Shown one piece after another: positions 45,587 to 53,936 of a stretch of 64,000 bases of DNA. Numbering within the stretch: the first letter of the stretch is position 1; every line of letters starts with the position of its first letter. The notes beneath the pieces are model-generated. The model was not told the DNA's origin and did not search any database. It saw only the letters and a program-made list of their open reading frames with translations. Source of the DNA: Bryobacterales bacterium KBS 96. GTDB taxonomy: Bacteria; Acidobacteriota; Terriglobia; Bryobacterales; Bryobacteraceae. The position numbers and the translations under genes are program-made. The stretch lies in NCBI GenBank assembly GCA_000381625.1, contig KB906767.1:5571357-5635356 (forward strand). The letters run 5' to 3'.

Positions 45587-46495
45587 GTGTCACTCATTTC
45601 TCCCCGGGCACTCAGACTCAACCGTGAGAGCATTGACCTCATGCCGCAAGATCTGGAACATCTCCGAGACGGCTGTCGAGAGCTTATCGATGCGACGAGC
45701 ACTTGGATACAGCAAGCCAGTGAATCTAACTGGCAGCCCGCTAGGGGCAATGACGGACGAGCTTCGCTCTCCAATTTGGTCTTCCGAGCAATCGCAGTTA
45801 AGCAGTTCGAGAGCGTTATCACCATCCGTGAGCTTGACAATCGTGAGAATGGTTTCTCTGCCGTTCCACTGCTGCGTGCGATGTGCGAGGAAATGATATG
45901 GGTCTATTATCTTTCGAAGCTCGACCCGAGCACTAGGTCTTCGATAGTTGCATGCTTGGCTTCCGCTGGAGTGCACGAAACCTTCGTGGCCCAGGAGAGC
46001 TATGGAATACCGAATCGCGGGTTTCCTGAAAACTGGAAGGATGCTCTTGACGCTCAGTCTCATCAAGGGCAGATTGAGTTAAGGCAAATCTTCAAAGCAA
46101 AGGGCTTTACGCTGGGTTCGAAGCAAACCACTCCGAGTTTTCGTCAGATCGCAAAACGGGTTGGCATGGAAAAGGAGTACGACTTCCTCTATCATGCGAC
46201 TTCCAGGGCTGTTCACTTCAGTGTGCCCGAACTTCTGAGGAGAATCTGGGGATGTCCTGGAAGCATGAAGATCTCGTCTCAAACCTTCGAGCGCTATTGG
46301 GCTGCGTTCTCTCTTTATTGGGGGTGCTGGTTATTTAGCCTGACATTCGTAGAGATACTCCTCCTTCTTCAAGCGCCGCGCATCGACGATCAGGCGGTGT
46401 TGCGCATACAAACCGCAATGGAACGAATAAAACAACGCGGAGCGATGCCCATCTTGACCACACAAGAGGTCTACTGGCCTGCCGAATGGAAGTAG
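45587..46495 (+). CDS. DUF5677-like (HEPN-related) protein
   Basis: Helical protein of 302 residues resembling the DUF5677 families, some of which are HEPN-like and occur in defence or accessory islands. Marks are LVFRAIAVKQFESVITIREL, ENGFSAVPLLRAMCEEMIWV (about 88-108) and the C-terminal YDFLYHATSRAVHFSVPELL, with conserved Arg and His that could be catalytic. The start is uncertain: GTG 45587 or ATG 45641. Codon use is lower in GC than the chromosome around it. The IS256 element is inserted just after its stop. Confidence 0.6.
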   Translation: MSLISPRALRLNRESIDLMPQDLEHLRDGCRELIDATSTWIQQASESNWQPARGNDGRASLSNLVFRAIAVKQFESVITIRELDNRENGFSAVPLLRAMCEEMIWVYYLSKLDPSTRSSIVACLASAGVHETFVAQESYGIPNRGFPENWKDALDAQSHQGQIELRQIFKAKGFTLGSKQTTPSFRQIAKRVGMEKEYDFLYHATSRAVHFSVPELLRRIWGCPGSMKISSQTFERYWAAFSLYWGCWLFSLTFVEILLLLQAPRIDDQAVLRIQTAMERIKQRGAMPILTTQEVYWPAEWK

Positions 46496-46530
46496 CGTCG
46501 GAGATTTGAGAAAATCTTGTTGCTCGAACG

Positions 46531-48025
46531 GCGCTGTAACATTTTCCGTGTAAGTTGTTTTGGGCTTGGATAGGCTAGCAATAGCTGCTTTGGGGGCGAA
46601 GAGAGCCCGGGAGGGCGAGCGAAGCTCACCAAAGCAAGCGGCGGCTCAACCGGCCCGAATATGGTGGAGCTCACCGGAAACGTAAGGAAAACGGAAAGGA
46701 AAAGCTCCATGACTCAAACCAATCCGCTGGGAACGGCTCTTGCCGCTCGCAACGAAGGTTCCAAAGACTTCAAGAAACTATTGATGGACCAGGTGCGCGC
46801 CGGTGGCGGCACTCAGGCCATGGATACCAAACAACTGTTTCAGACGATGGTGAAGGACACGCTCGAGGCCTTCCTGGAGTTGGAACTGGAAGAGCATCTT
46901 GGCTATCCCAAGCACGATGCCGAGGGCCGCGGCAGCGGCAACTCGCGCAACGGAACCGGCAGCAAAACGGTGCGCGGAGATTTTGGTCAAGTCGAGATTG
47001 AAACCCCACGCGATCGCAACAGCAGCTTCGAACCGAAGATCGTCGCCAAGCGCCAAAGCTCAGTCGGCAACTTCCAGGAAGCCGTCATCTCGCTGTATGC
47101 ACGCGGCCTGACCACGCGCGAGATCGAGCAGCGCGTCAAGGATATTTATGGCATCGAGATCTCGCCCCAGTTCGTTTCCCGCGCCACCGACGAGTTGCAG
47201 CAACAGATTGTCGATTGGCAGAACCGGCCCTTGGAGCGTGTCTACCCTATTGTTTTCGTCGATGGCCTGCGCGTGGCCGTACGCACTGACAAAGGCGTTC
47301 TGAAGAAATGTGTGTATACCGTGCTCGGCGTCGGTGTTTCCGGCCGGCAGGAGGTGCTCGGGCTGTGGATTGAAGAAACCGAAGGTGCCCGCTTCTGGCT
47401 CAAGGTGTTCAACGATCTGAAGGCTCGTGGAGTGCACGATGCGCTGATCGTTTGCGGCGATGGGCTCACCGGTTTGCGCAACGCTGTGGAATCCATCTTC
47501 CCGCAAGCCGACGTGCAACTCTGCGTCGTGCATCATATCCGCAACGTGACCAAATTCGTCTCTTATAAAGACCTCAAACCATTGTGCGCCGCCATGCGGC
47601 CGATCTACACAGCGCCCACCGTGGAAGCCGCTGTGGTCGCCCTCGATCGATTCGAACAACTCTGGGGAGAGCGCTATCCGATGTCGGCCGCCAGCTGGAG
47701 AAATCATTGGAACGATCTAACGACTTTTTTCAAATACCCGGTTGAGTTGCGGCGCATTTATACCACCAACGCTATTGAAAGTCTGCACTCTCAGATGCGT
47801 AAGAATATCTCCAACCGCAAAGTTTTTCCTCATGACGATGCGGTCTTCAAAATCCTGTTCCTGAATATTCGCAATTTTACTAATCGCTGGACCAAACGCC
47901 AGGGATGGGATACAGTTATGAATCAGTTGATGATGATTTTTGGCGATCGCCTCAAGCCTGACTTGATCGACTCGCTCTGATGACTGCCTAGCTTCACCCG
48001 CTTACACAGTTCCCGTTACAGCCTC
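46531..48025 (+). mobile_element. IS256-family insertion sequence with 9-bp target duplication
   Basis: About 1495 bp. Ends carry imperfect inverted repeats: GCTGTAAC, seven bases, GTGTAAG at the left (46533-46554) and its reverse complement at the right (48001-48022). The 9-mer GCTCGAACG is found on both outer sides (46522-46530 and 48026-48034), a clean target-site duplication. One intact transposase gene inside. The element looks young and complete. Confidence 0.92.
46709..47980 (+). CDS. IS256-family transposase
   Basis: Mutator-type DDE transposase. Catalytic Asp in FVDGLRVAVR, second in CGDGLTGLRNAVESIFPQAD, and the Glu in YTTNAIESLHSQMR are all present. The helix-turn-helix GLTTREIEQRVKDIYG and EEHLGYPKHDAEGRGSGNSR are typical. 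The ATG at 46709 (MTQTNPLG) follows GGAAAGG and is preferred over 46661. 423 residues, intact, so the element is probably able to move. Confidence 0.95.
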   Translation: MTQTNPLGTALAARNEGSKDFKKLLMDQVRAGGGTQAMDTKQLFQTMVKDTLEAFLELELEEHLGYPKHDAEGRGSGNSRNGTGSKTVRGDFGQVEIETPRDRNSSFEPKIVAKRQSSVGNFQEAVISLYARGLTTREIEQRVKDIYGIEISPQFVSRATDELQQQIVDWQNRPLERVYPIVFVDGLRVAVRTDKGVLKKCVYTVLGVGVSGRQEVLGLWIEETEGARFWLKVFNDLKARGVHDALIVCGDGLTGLRNAVESIFPQADVQLCVVHHIRNVTKFVSYKDLKPLCAAMRPIYTAPTVEAAVVALDRFEQLWGERYPMSAASWRNHWNDLTTFFKYPVELRRIYTTNAIESLHSQMRKNISNRKVFPHDDAVFKILFLNIRNFTNRWTKRQGWDTVMNQLMMIFGDRLKPDLIDSL

Positions 48026-48219
48026 GCTCGAACGTCGCTTTTCGCCTGAGCACCGGCGGAGGTGAGCGCTCCCCCTGTGTCGATCTCGTCGGGCAACCGG
48101 TTCCACCGCCCAGTGTACCTGAATGCCTATTTCAAGCAGCGCCACGATGTGAATACCATCGTTTCTTTCCGCGAGCGAGCGGCGCCACTTCAGACCGGAA
48201 ACTCCCGGTAGATCTCCTG

Positions 48220-48352
48220 TAACGGCCATGTGTAGAGCAATCCATTTGTCCGAGTCGCCATTCCGGTGAATGAGGCCATATTATCCGGTACTCGAATTAC
48301 AAGAGCTTCGGCGCGGATTCGGTGATCCGCTATAGCGAGCCCGAAAAAAATA
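48220..48352 (+). repeat. Third, truncated copy of the repeat boundary
   Basis: 48280-48352 repeats the end of the exported-protein gene (ATTATCCGGTACTCGAATTA onward) with several changes; 48220-48279 repeats the flank seen before copy 2. No ferredoxin follows. The remaining part of 48035-48503 has no gene that I can identify. Confidence 0.75.
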
Positions 48353-48503
48353 TGGGAAGACGGCTGCGCCTCGCGGTATCCGGAGCCCGCCTTGTGATCG
48401 GGTGCGGACTGCCATCCGGCTGGCCCGAATCTTGCGGTGGCGTCTGTTCCATGTGTTACGGTGATCGTAATCTGATTCGCGCCTCAGTCAAATCGGCGCG
48501 CAT

Positions 48504-49919
48504 ATGACAACGACAGATCTCGTTGAACAGCTAGTGGAACACAAGACGCTTGGCGCGGCGCCTCGCGAGGAACTGGTGTGGCTGGCCTCACACGGGTCGC
48601 TTCGACAATTGGACGCAGGCGCGGTGCTGACGGCGAAGGGCGCCCAGGTGGAAGGACTGTTCGTCTTACTGTCGGGACGCATCGCCATGTCCGTCGATCG
48701 GGGCGCCGGGCCTCACAAGATCATGGAATGGCGGGAGGGCGACGTTACGGGCATGCTTCCGTACTCTCGCCTGGTCAGCCCACCCGGCGATTCGGTTGCC
48801 CAGGAGCCCTCGGTGGTTCTGGCTGTTCATCGCGACCATTTCAGCGCAATGATCCACGAGTGTTATGAGATCACGTCGATTCTCGTCCACAGTATGCTCG
48901 ATCGCGCGCGCACTTTCACTTCGAGCGCCTTGCACGACGAGAAATTGATCTCCCTCGGCAAATTATCCGCGGGACTAGCCCACGAACTGAACAACCCGGC
49001 ATCCGCTATCGAGCGCGGCGCCGTGCTGATCGGGGATCGTTTAGAGGATTCTGCGCGAGCGTCGCGCGCGCTCGCCGCCACGGGGCTGACCAGTTCCCAA
49101 CTCGCAGCCGTCGATGCTCTTCGCGAGGCTTGCACAGCCTCGCGGGGGCACAGCGCACGTTCGCCCATCGAAGAGGCCGAACGCGAGGAGGCCATTTCCG
49201 ATTGGCTCGCCGATCACGGCCTGGATGCCGCCATTGCAGAATCGTTTGCGGACACGGCAGTGACAATCGAGGCGCTCGATCTTCTGGCTGGAGCCGTGGA
49301 TGGACCGGCTTTGGCGGTCGCCCTGCGGTGGGCCGCGGCGGGATGCTCGATCCGCGGGATCGCGTCGGAAGTTCAGGATGCCGCAATACGTATCTCCGGC
49401 CTGGTCACCGCGATCAAGGGCTTCACGCACATGGATCAAGCGAGCGTTGCCGAACCTGTGGATCTGATACAAGGACTAAGAAACACCATCGCCGTCATCA
49501 GGTCGAAGGCGAGAGCGAAATCGGTCAACGTCGTGGTGGACGTGGAACCGGAGCTACCGCGTGTCCGCGGCTTTGCGGGCGAACTCAACCAGATTTGGGC
49601 AAATCTAATCGACAACGCTTTGGATGCTGTACCCGACTCCGGCCGCGTCGAAGTGCTGGCGCACCGCGAGCGTGAGCGTGTCGCGGTGCGCGTCATCGAC
49701 AATGGAACCGGCATCCCCACGCAGATCGTCGGACGCATCTTCGACCCGTTCTTCACCACGAAGCCGGTAGGGTTGGGCACAGGCTTGGGACTCGATATCG
49801 TCCATCGCCTGGTCCGCCACAACGGCGGCGAAATTGCGGTGGAGTCGCAGCCGGGCAGGACAGAGTTTCGAGTCGTGCTGCCTCTTGCCGAGGTTGATGC
49901 CCGCGGAGGAACGATTTGA
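48504..49919 (+). CDS. Histidine kinase with N-terminal cyclic-nucleotide-binding-like domain
   Basis: Soluble sensor kinase. A CNB/CRP-like domain covers about residues 15-130 (LVWLASHGSLRQLDAGAVLT, GLFVLLSGRIAMSVD). The dimerisation helix has the phosphorylated His in SAGLAHELNNPASAIERGA (about residue 160), then a long alpha-helical insert (about 185-295) and the ATPase: N box IWANLIDNALDAV, G1 VIDNGTGIP and G2 GLGTGLGLDIVHRL. No membrane segment. 471 residues. It overlaps the next gene by four bases (stop TGA inside TTGA), so translation is coupled; it surely phosphorylates the fused regulator there. Confidence 0.9.
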   Translation: MTTTDLVEQLVEHKTLGAAPREELVWLASHGSLRQLDAGAVLTAKGAQVEGLFVLLSGRIAMSVDRGAGPHKIMEWREGDVTGMLPYSRLVSPPGDSVAQEPSVVLAVHRDHFSAMIHECYEITSILVHSMLDRARTFTSSALHDEKLISLGKLSAGLAHELNNPASAIERGAVLIGDRLEDSARASRALAATGLTSSQLAAVDALREACTASRGHSARSPIEEAEREEAISDWLADHGLDAAIAESFADTAVTIEALDLLAGAVDGPALAVALRWAAAGCSIRGIASEVQDAAIRISGLVTAIKGFTHMDQASVAEPVDLIQGLRNTIAVIRSKARAKSVNVVVDVEPELPRVRGFAGELNQIWANLIDNALDAVPDSGRVEVLAHRERERVAVRVIDNGTGIPTQIVGRIFDPFFTTKPVGLGTGLGLDIVHRLVRHNGGEIAVESQPGRTEFRVVLPLAEVDARGGTI

Positions 49920-51577
49920 ACAAACCGGTTCTTCTCGTTGTGGACGACGATCCACAGGTGCTCGCCGCAGTCCGCCGCGACCTCCGCTCGCGATACCGGG
50001 AGCATTACACGATCATGAGCGCGGCCTCCGGACAGGAGGCGCTTACGGCCGCACGCGAACTTAAAAGCCGCGGGGATTCGTTGGCAATCGTCATCAGCGA
50101 TCAGCGCATGCCAGGTATGCAGGGGAGCGAAGTGCTCGCCCGATCGCGCGAGGTGTACCCGCTGGCGCGGCGCGTCCTGTTCACGGCCTATTCGGACATC
50201 GAAGCAGCGGTGCGGGCCATCAACGAAGCGCATCTCGATCACTATCTGTCGAAGCCGTGGGATCCGCCGGAGGAATGTCTGTTCCCGGTGATCGATGATC
50301 TCCTCGACGCCTGGCAGGCCGAATATTTGCCCGAAGCGAAGGGAATAAGGCTGGTCGGCGATCAGTGGTCGCCGCAGTCGCACGCGATCAAGGATTTCCT
50401 GGCTAGCAATCTCATTCCTTACCGCTGGCTTGATATCACGCGGAATCCGGATGCGCGCGTCCTGCTGGATGCGGCTGGGATAAATGCCGGCGAACTCCCG
50501 GCGCTGTTCTTCGAAGACGGATCCGTACTGCGCAACCCGGAGCCCCGTCAGGTGGCTGAACGGCTGGGCCGATCCCTCTCAGCCGCGTTCGATGTGTACG
50601 ACCTTGCGATCGTCGGCGCCGGTCCGGCCGGCCTCGCGGCGGCGGTCTATGGAGCGTCGGAAGGGCTCCGAACCTTGCTGCTCGACCGCCGGGCGCCGGG
50701 AGGCCAGGCGGGCTCCAGTTCCCGGATCGAGAACTATCTCGGGTTTCCGGCCGGCGTGAGCGGCAGTGATCTGACACGGCGCGCCCTGCTGCAGGCGCAG
50801 CGGCTCGGAGCTGAATTTCTCGCGCCGCTTGAAGTGACCGGAGTCTCCATCGATGCGGGATACAAGCGCCTCACGCTCGCCGATGGCCGCGAGATCGTCA
50901 CGCGATCCTTGCTGGCCGCCACCGGCATGTTCTATCGCGAGCTGCCTGCCCCCGGCGTAGCAGAGCATACGGGCGCCGGCGTGTACTATGGCGCGGCGAC
51001 CACGGAAGCGCCGGTATTCAGCGACCGCCGTGCGTTTGTCGTAGGCGGCGGAAATTCGGCGGGCCAGGGCGCCATGCATCTGGCGCGCTATGCGAAAGAG
51101 GTTCACATCGTGGTTCGCCGCGATAGCTTACGCGACACCATGTCGCAGTACCTCATCGATCAGATCGAGAAGACGCCAAACATCCACGTGCGGTTTCGGA
51201 CCCAAATCGAACGAGTCGAAGGCGAGGGCCATGTAGAACGGATCGCGCTGACCTCGCTTGACGATGGATTGTGCCGGGTGGAGCAAGCCGACGCGCTGCT
51301 TGTCTTCATCGGCTCCCGTCCAATGAGCGACTGGCTGCCTCCCGACGTGATGCGCGACGCCAAAGGATTCGTGCTAACGGGCCGTGACCTGATCGCAACC
51401 GAGGGATACACGCGCATCTGGAAGGAGCGCCGCGAACCGCTGCCGCTTGAGACAAGCGTGCCGGGAGTATTCGCCGCCGGCGACCTCCGCACCGGCGCGA
51501 TGAACCGGGTGGCGTCGGCGGTTGGTGAGGGATCGATGGTGGTACGGCTCGCGCACGAATACCTGGCGATGACTTGA
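49916..51577 (+). CDS. Response regulator fused to Grx-like and thioredoxin-reductase-like domains, redox cysteines absent
   Basis: 553 residues in three parts. Receiver domain (about 1-130) with acidic pocket VDDDP, phosphorylation Asp in ISDQRMPGM and Lys in LSKPWDPPE. Next a thioredoxin/glutaredoxin-like fold (about 140-215), where the CxxC place reads WSPQSH. Then an FAD/NAD(P) reductase-like part (about 225-553): FAD motif IVGAGPAGLAAAVYGASEG, NAD motif VVGGGNSAGQGAMHL and C-terminal GVFAAGDLRTGAM. The CATC of thioredoxin reductase is replaced by GAAT in GVYYGAATTEA. So no cysteine pair for electron transfer. The start is TTG 49916, with AGGA just upstream. Known as a fused response regulator/thioredoxin-disulfide reductase architecture; here it probably senses or uses flavin, or reduces a non-disulfide target. 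Confidence 0.9.
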   Translation: MNKPVLLVVDDDPQVLAAVRRDLRSRYREHYTIMSAASGQEALTAARELKSRGDSLAIVISDQRMPGMQGSEVLARSREVYPLARRVLFTAYSDIEAAVRAINEAHLDHYLSKPWDPPEECLFPVIDDLLDAWQAEYLPEAKGIRLVGDQWSPQSHAIKDFLASNLIPYRWLDITRNPDARVLLDAAGINAGELPALFFEDGSVLRNPEPRQVAERLGRSLSAAFDVYDLAIVGAGPAGLAAAVYGASEGLRTLLLDRRAPGGQAGSSSRIENYLGFPAGVSGSDLTRRALLQAQRLGAEFLAPLEVTGVSIDAGYKRLTLADGREIVTRSLLAATGMFYRELPAPGVAEHTGAGVYYGAATTEAPVFSDRRAFVVGGGNSAGQGAMHLARYAKEVHIVVRRDSLRDTMSQYLIDQIEKTPNIHVRFRTQIERVEGEGHVERIALTSLDDGLCRVEQADALLVFIGSRPMSDWLPPDVMRDAKGFVLTGRDLIATEGYTRIWKERREPLPLETSVPGVFAAGDLRTGAMNRVASAVGEGSMVVRLAHEYLAMT

Positions 51578-51734
51578 GCCGAAACAGCCCGCGATCGGCT
51601 ACTTGCGTCGTTCGGTTTATGGTCGTCACCAGCGCCAAGCAAACGCAATCGCTCTCGCCAAATCGACGCTGAGCCGGGTCTATCAAAGCTCTCTTGACGT
51701 GATCGCCATTGAAATGATCCGGCACGACCCGGCT

Positions 51735-52634
51735 TCAGCGGCGCTTCAGGGCTTCGAGTTCTTCCAGAGTACGAGGCCAGTCGGACCGTAGGAGCCGGGA
51801 AAGGCTTCGATCCGCGAGGACGTTTCCACCTGTCTGGCATCGGGCGCAGTAGTTCGTTTCGTTGTCCGCGTAACGAATCCGTTGAATCTTTTCTCCGCAT
51901 CTTGGGCAAGGTTCTCCATAGCGTCCGTGGACTGCCATATCCTTGCGAAACGCGGTCACTTTTTCCGGAAAGGCAGCTTCCGCTTCCGCGCGCAGGCGAT
52001 CCACCCAGAACTGGAGCGTGTCACGCGCCGCGGTAAATAGCCTTTCCCATTCGTCCGGTTGCAGCTTGTGAGTGAGCGTGATGGGAGACAATTGCGCGGC
52101 GTGCAGAATCTCATCCGAATACGTGTTGCCGATGCCGCTTACCAGACGCGGATCGGTTAAAGCTCTTTTGAGCGTCCGGTTTTCGAGCGTGAGTGTGGCG
52201 CGAAACGAATCGAGATCGCTGGTGAAGACGTCGATTCCTCCGGGGTCCACGGAATGTAAACCTTCCTCGCCACTGAGGATGTGCAACGATGCGCGGCGTT
52301 TTGTGCCGGCTTCGGTGAGCACCAGAGAGCCGTTAGGGAAATCGAAGGCCGCCAAATTGTTGCGGCCCGCCAGCTTTGCCTCCGGCGGTCGCCAGTGCAG
52401 CCGGCCTGCAATCATTAAGTGAAGCGCCAGCCAAAGATCGTTCTCCACGCCGATTGCAATGCGTTTGCCGATGTTCCGCAGTTCGCGCACGACGCGGCCC
52501 TCCGCATTGGTGACTGGTGGTTGTGCGGTTCGCAGCAGAAACGCGCTCTGCAGTCGCACACGCTGGAGCGGTTGGCCGACGATGCGTGGCTCAAGTGCGC
52601 TGATATAGGCAGCGATATCCGGCAGTTCCGGCAT
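51735..52634 (-). CDS. Fpg/Nei family DNA glycosylase
   Basis: Base-excision repair glycosylase/AP lyase. The start at 52634 gives MPELPD, so the catalytic Pro2 and Glu3 are at the required N-terminus; the upstream extension would bury them. The H2TH region includes LVSGIGNTYSDEILHAAQLS, and the C-terminal zinc finger CPRCGEKIQRI ... YCARCQTGG is complete. 299 residues. Whether it prefers 8-oxoguanine (Fpg) or oxidised pyrimidines (Nei) cannot be told. Convergent with the two-component pair. Confidence 0.93.
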   Translation of the reverse strand: MPELPDIAAYISALEPRIVGQPLQRVRLQSAFLLRTAQPPVTNAEGRVVRELRNIGKRIAIGVENDLWLALHLMIAGRLHWRPPEAKLAGRNNLAAFDFPNGSLVLTEAGTKRRASLHILSGEEGLHSVDPGGIDVFTSDLDSFRATLTLENRTLKRALTDPRLVSGIGNTYSDEILHAAQLSPITLTHKLQPDEWERLFTAARDTLQFWVDRLRAEAEAAFPEKVTAFRKDMAVHGRYGEPCPRCGEKIQRIRYADNETNYCARCQTGGNVLADRSLSRLLRSDWPRTLEELEALKRR

Positions 52635-52775
52635 GCTTATTAGCTTGCATGCCACCTCCGAAGATTGCAAGGTTCTGTGCGGCGGCGGACTGATGCCGCC
52701 CGGACCGGAGGCCAGTCGTTTGTGCAGGTATCGCTAAAAATCAAGCAGAGACAACGGGCGGAATTATAGTTTCGG

Positions 52776-53015
52776 CTAAGAGAACAGAGCCAATCTTGCG
52801 AGGCGTCGCGCGATGTGGCAACCGGGAGATTTTACCTCCAGCAAGTTTCCTCGCTTACCGGCGGCGAGCACGAACCAAACGATCGATGCCGCGAACCAGA
52901 TGTAGGCCGAAGGAATCCGCGTGACCACCAGAATGATGCTTCCAACTATTGCGATCACGGCAGAAAAGAAGTTCACGCGAGCAGGCGTCATTCGAATCCT
53001 CATCTTTAGCTTCAT
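52776..53015 (-). CDS. Small membrane protein, unknown
   Basis: 79 residues with two hydrophobic helices (FFSAVIAIVGSIILVV and AYIWFAASIVWFVLAA). The likely start is ATG 53015 or an ATG eight codons later (MTPARVNFF). No family recognised. It lies 36 bases after the phytanoyl-CoA dioxygenase gene on the same strand, so it may be co-transcribed with it. Confidence 0.5.
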   Translation of the reverse strand: MKLKMRIRMTPARVNFFSAVIAIVGSIILVVTRIPSAYIWFAASIVWFVLAAGKRGNLLEVKSPGCHIARRLARLALFS

Positions 53016-53051
53016 CGATTTAATTCAAATTGGGCTCATTTCCCGCGTCGT

Positions 53052-53876
53052 TCAGTCGGTAGCGGTGCCGCCATGGAGAATGCGATCGTTGGCTGCCAGC
53101 ATCTCCGCATGGAACGTGAGCGCATCCGGGTGGAAGTCAGAGCGCGGAGAGGGTTCAAGCACGAAATGGCCGTAGTTATCCGTACCGCGCACCAAAGTAG
53201 CGCTGTCGAGAACGCCGGTAAGCTGCTTTACGTAAGTTGGCAGATAACGGATCGCGAAACCGATGCGCCGAATTGCGCTATGGTTCGACTCGGAGCCGTG
53301 AACCAACATAACGTGATGCAGCGACATCTGTCCTGGCTCCAGGACGATATCCACTGCTCTCGACTCCTCGACCGTTACGGCAATTTCCTGGCCCCGGCTC
53401 AAAAGGTTGTCCCGCGCAAAGGTATCCCGGTGGGGAAGTTGCTGGAGCATATGTGTTCCCGGCACAACGCGCATACATCCGTTCTCAGCCGTGCTCGGCG
53501 TGAACGCGACCCAGGCGGTCACAACATCAGGTTTGGAAAGGCCCCAGTATGTCGAATCCTGGTGCCATGTTACGCGTGCGGAGTCGTGAGCGTTCTTTAT
53601 GAAAAATCCCGAACCCCAGCATAAGATGTTGTGTCCCAGGATATCTTCAACCGGATCGAGAATGCGGGAATCGCGGATGAGTTCATTCAGCCAGGTTAAA
53701 AGCAGATGAGGCTTTCTGTTGATCCTGGCGGGCAATTGACCACCCTGCTTCGTTTCCACTTCTTCCAATTTCCCGCGCAAAGCGGCCGTTTCTTCGTCTG
53801 AGAAGACCGGCAAAGGGAATAGAAAACCCTGCTGCTGATACTCTCCTAGCTGGTGTTTGGTGAGTGTTTTTCCCAT
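53052..53876 (-). CDS. Phytanoyl-CoA dioxygenase (PhyH) family protein
   Basis: Fe(II)/2-oxoglutarate-dependent oxygenase of 274 residues. The iron ligand pair HxD is in VTWHQDSTYWG (about residue 120), the distal His in MSLHHVMLVHGSESN and the 2-oxoglutarate-binding Arg in SAIRRIGFAIRYL. Substrates in the family range from fatty acyl-CoA to ectoine and antibiotic precursors; none can be assigned here. Divergent from the sugar-porter gene 60 bases away. Confidence 0.9.
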   Translation of the reverse strand: MGKTLTKHQLGEYQQQGFLFPLPVFSDEETAALRGKLEEVETKQGGQLPARINRKPHLLLTWLNELIRDSRILDPVEDILGHNILCWGSGFFIKNAHDSARVTWHQDSTYWGLSKPDVVTAWVAFTPSTAENGCMRVVPGTHMLQQLPHRDTFARDNLLSRGQEIAVTVEESRAVDIVLEPGQMSLHHVMLVHGSESNHSAIRRIGFAIRYLPTYVKQLTGVLDSATLVRGTDNYGHFVLEPSPRSDFHPDALTFHAEMLAANDRILHGGTATD

Positions 53877-53936
53877 CGTCAGTTCCTTGCGTCGCCCGTC
53901 CGGATGATTTTATCGCCAGAATAGTTCGCAACCTGT

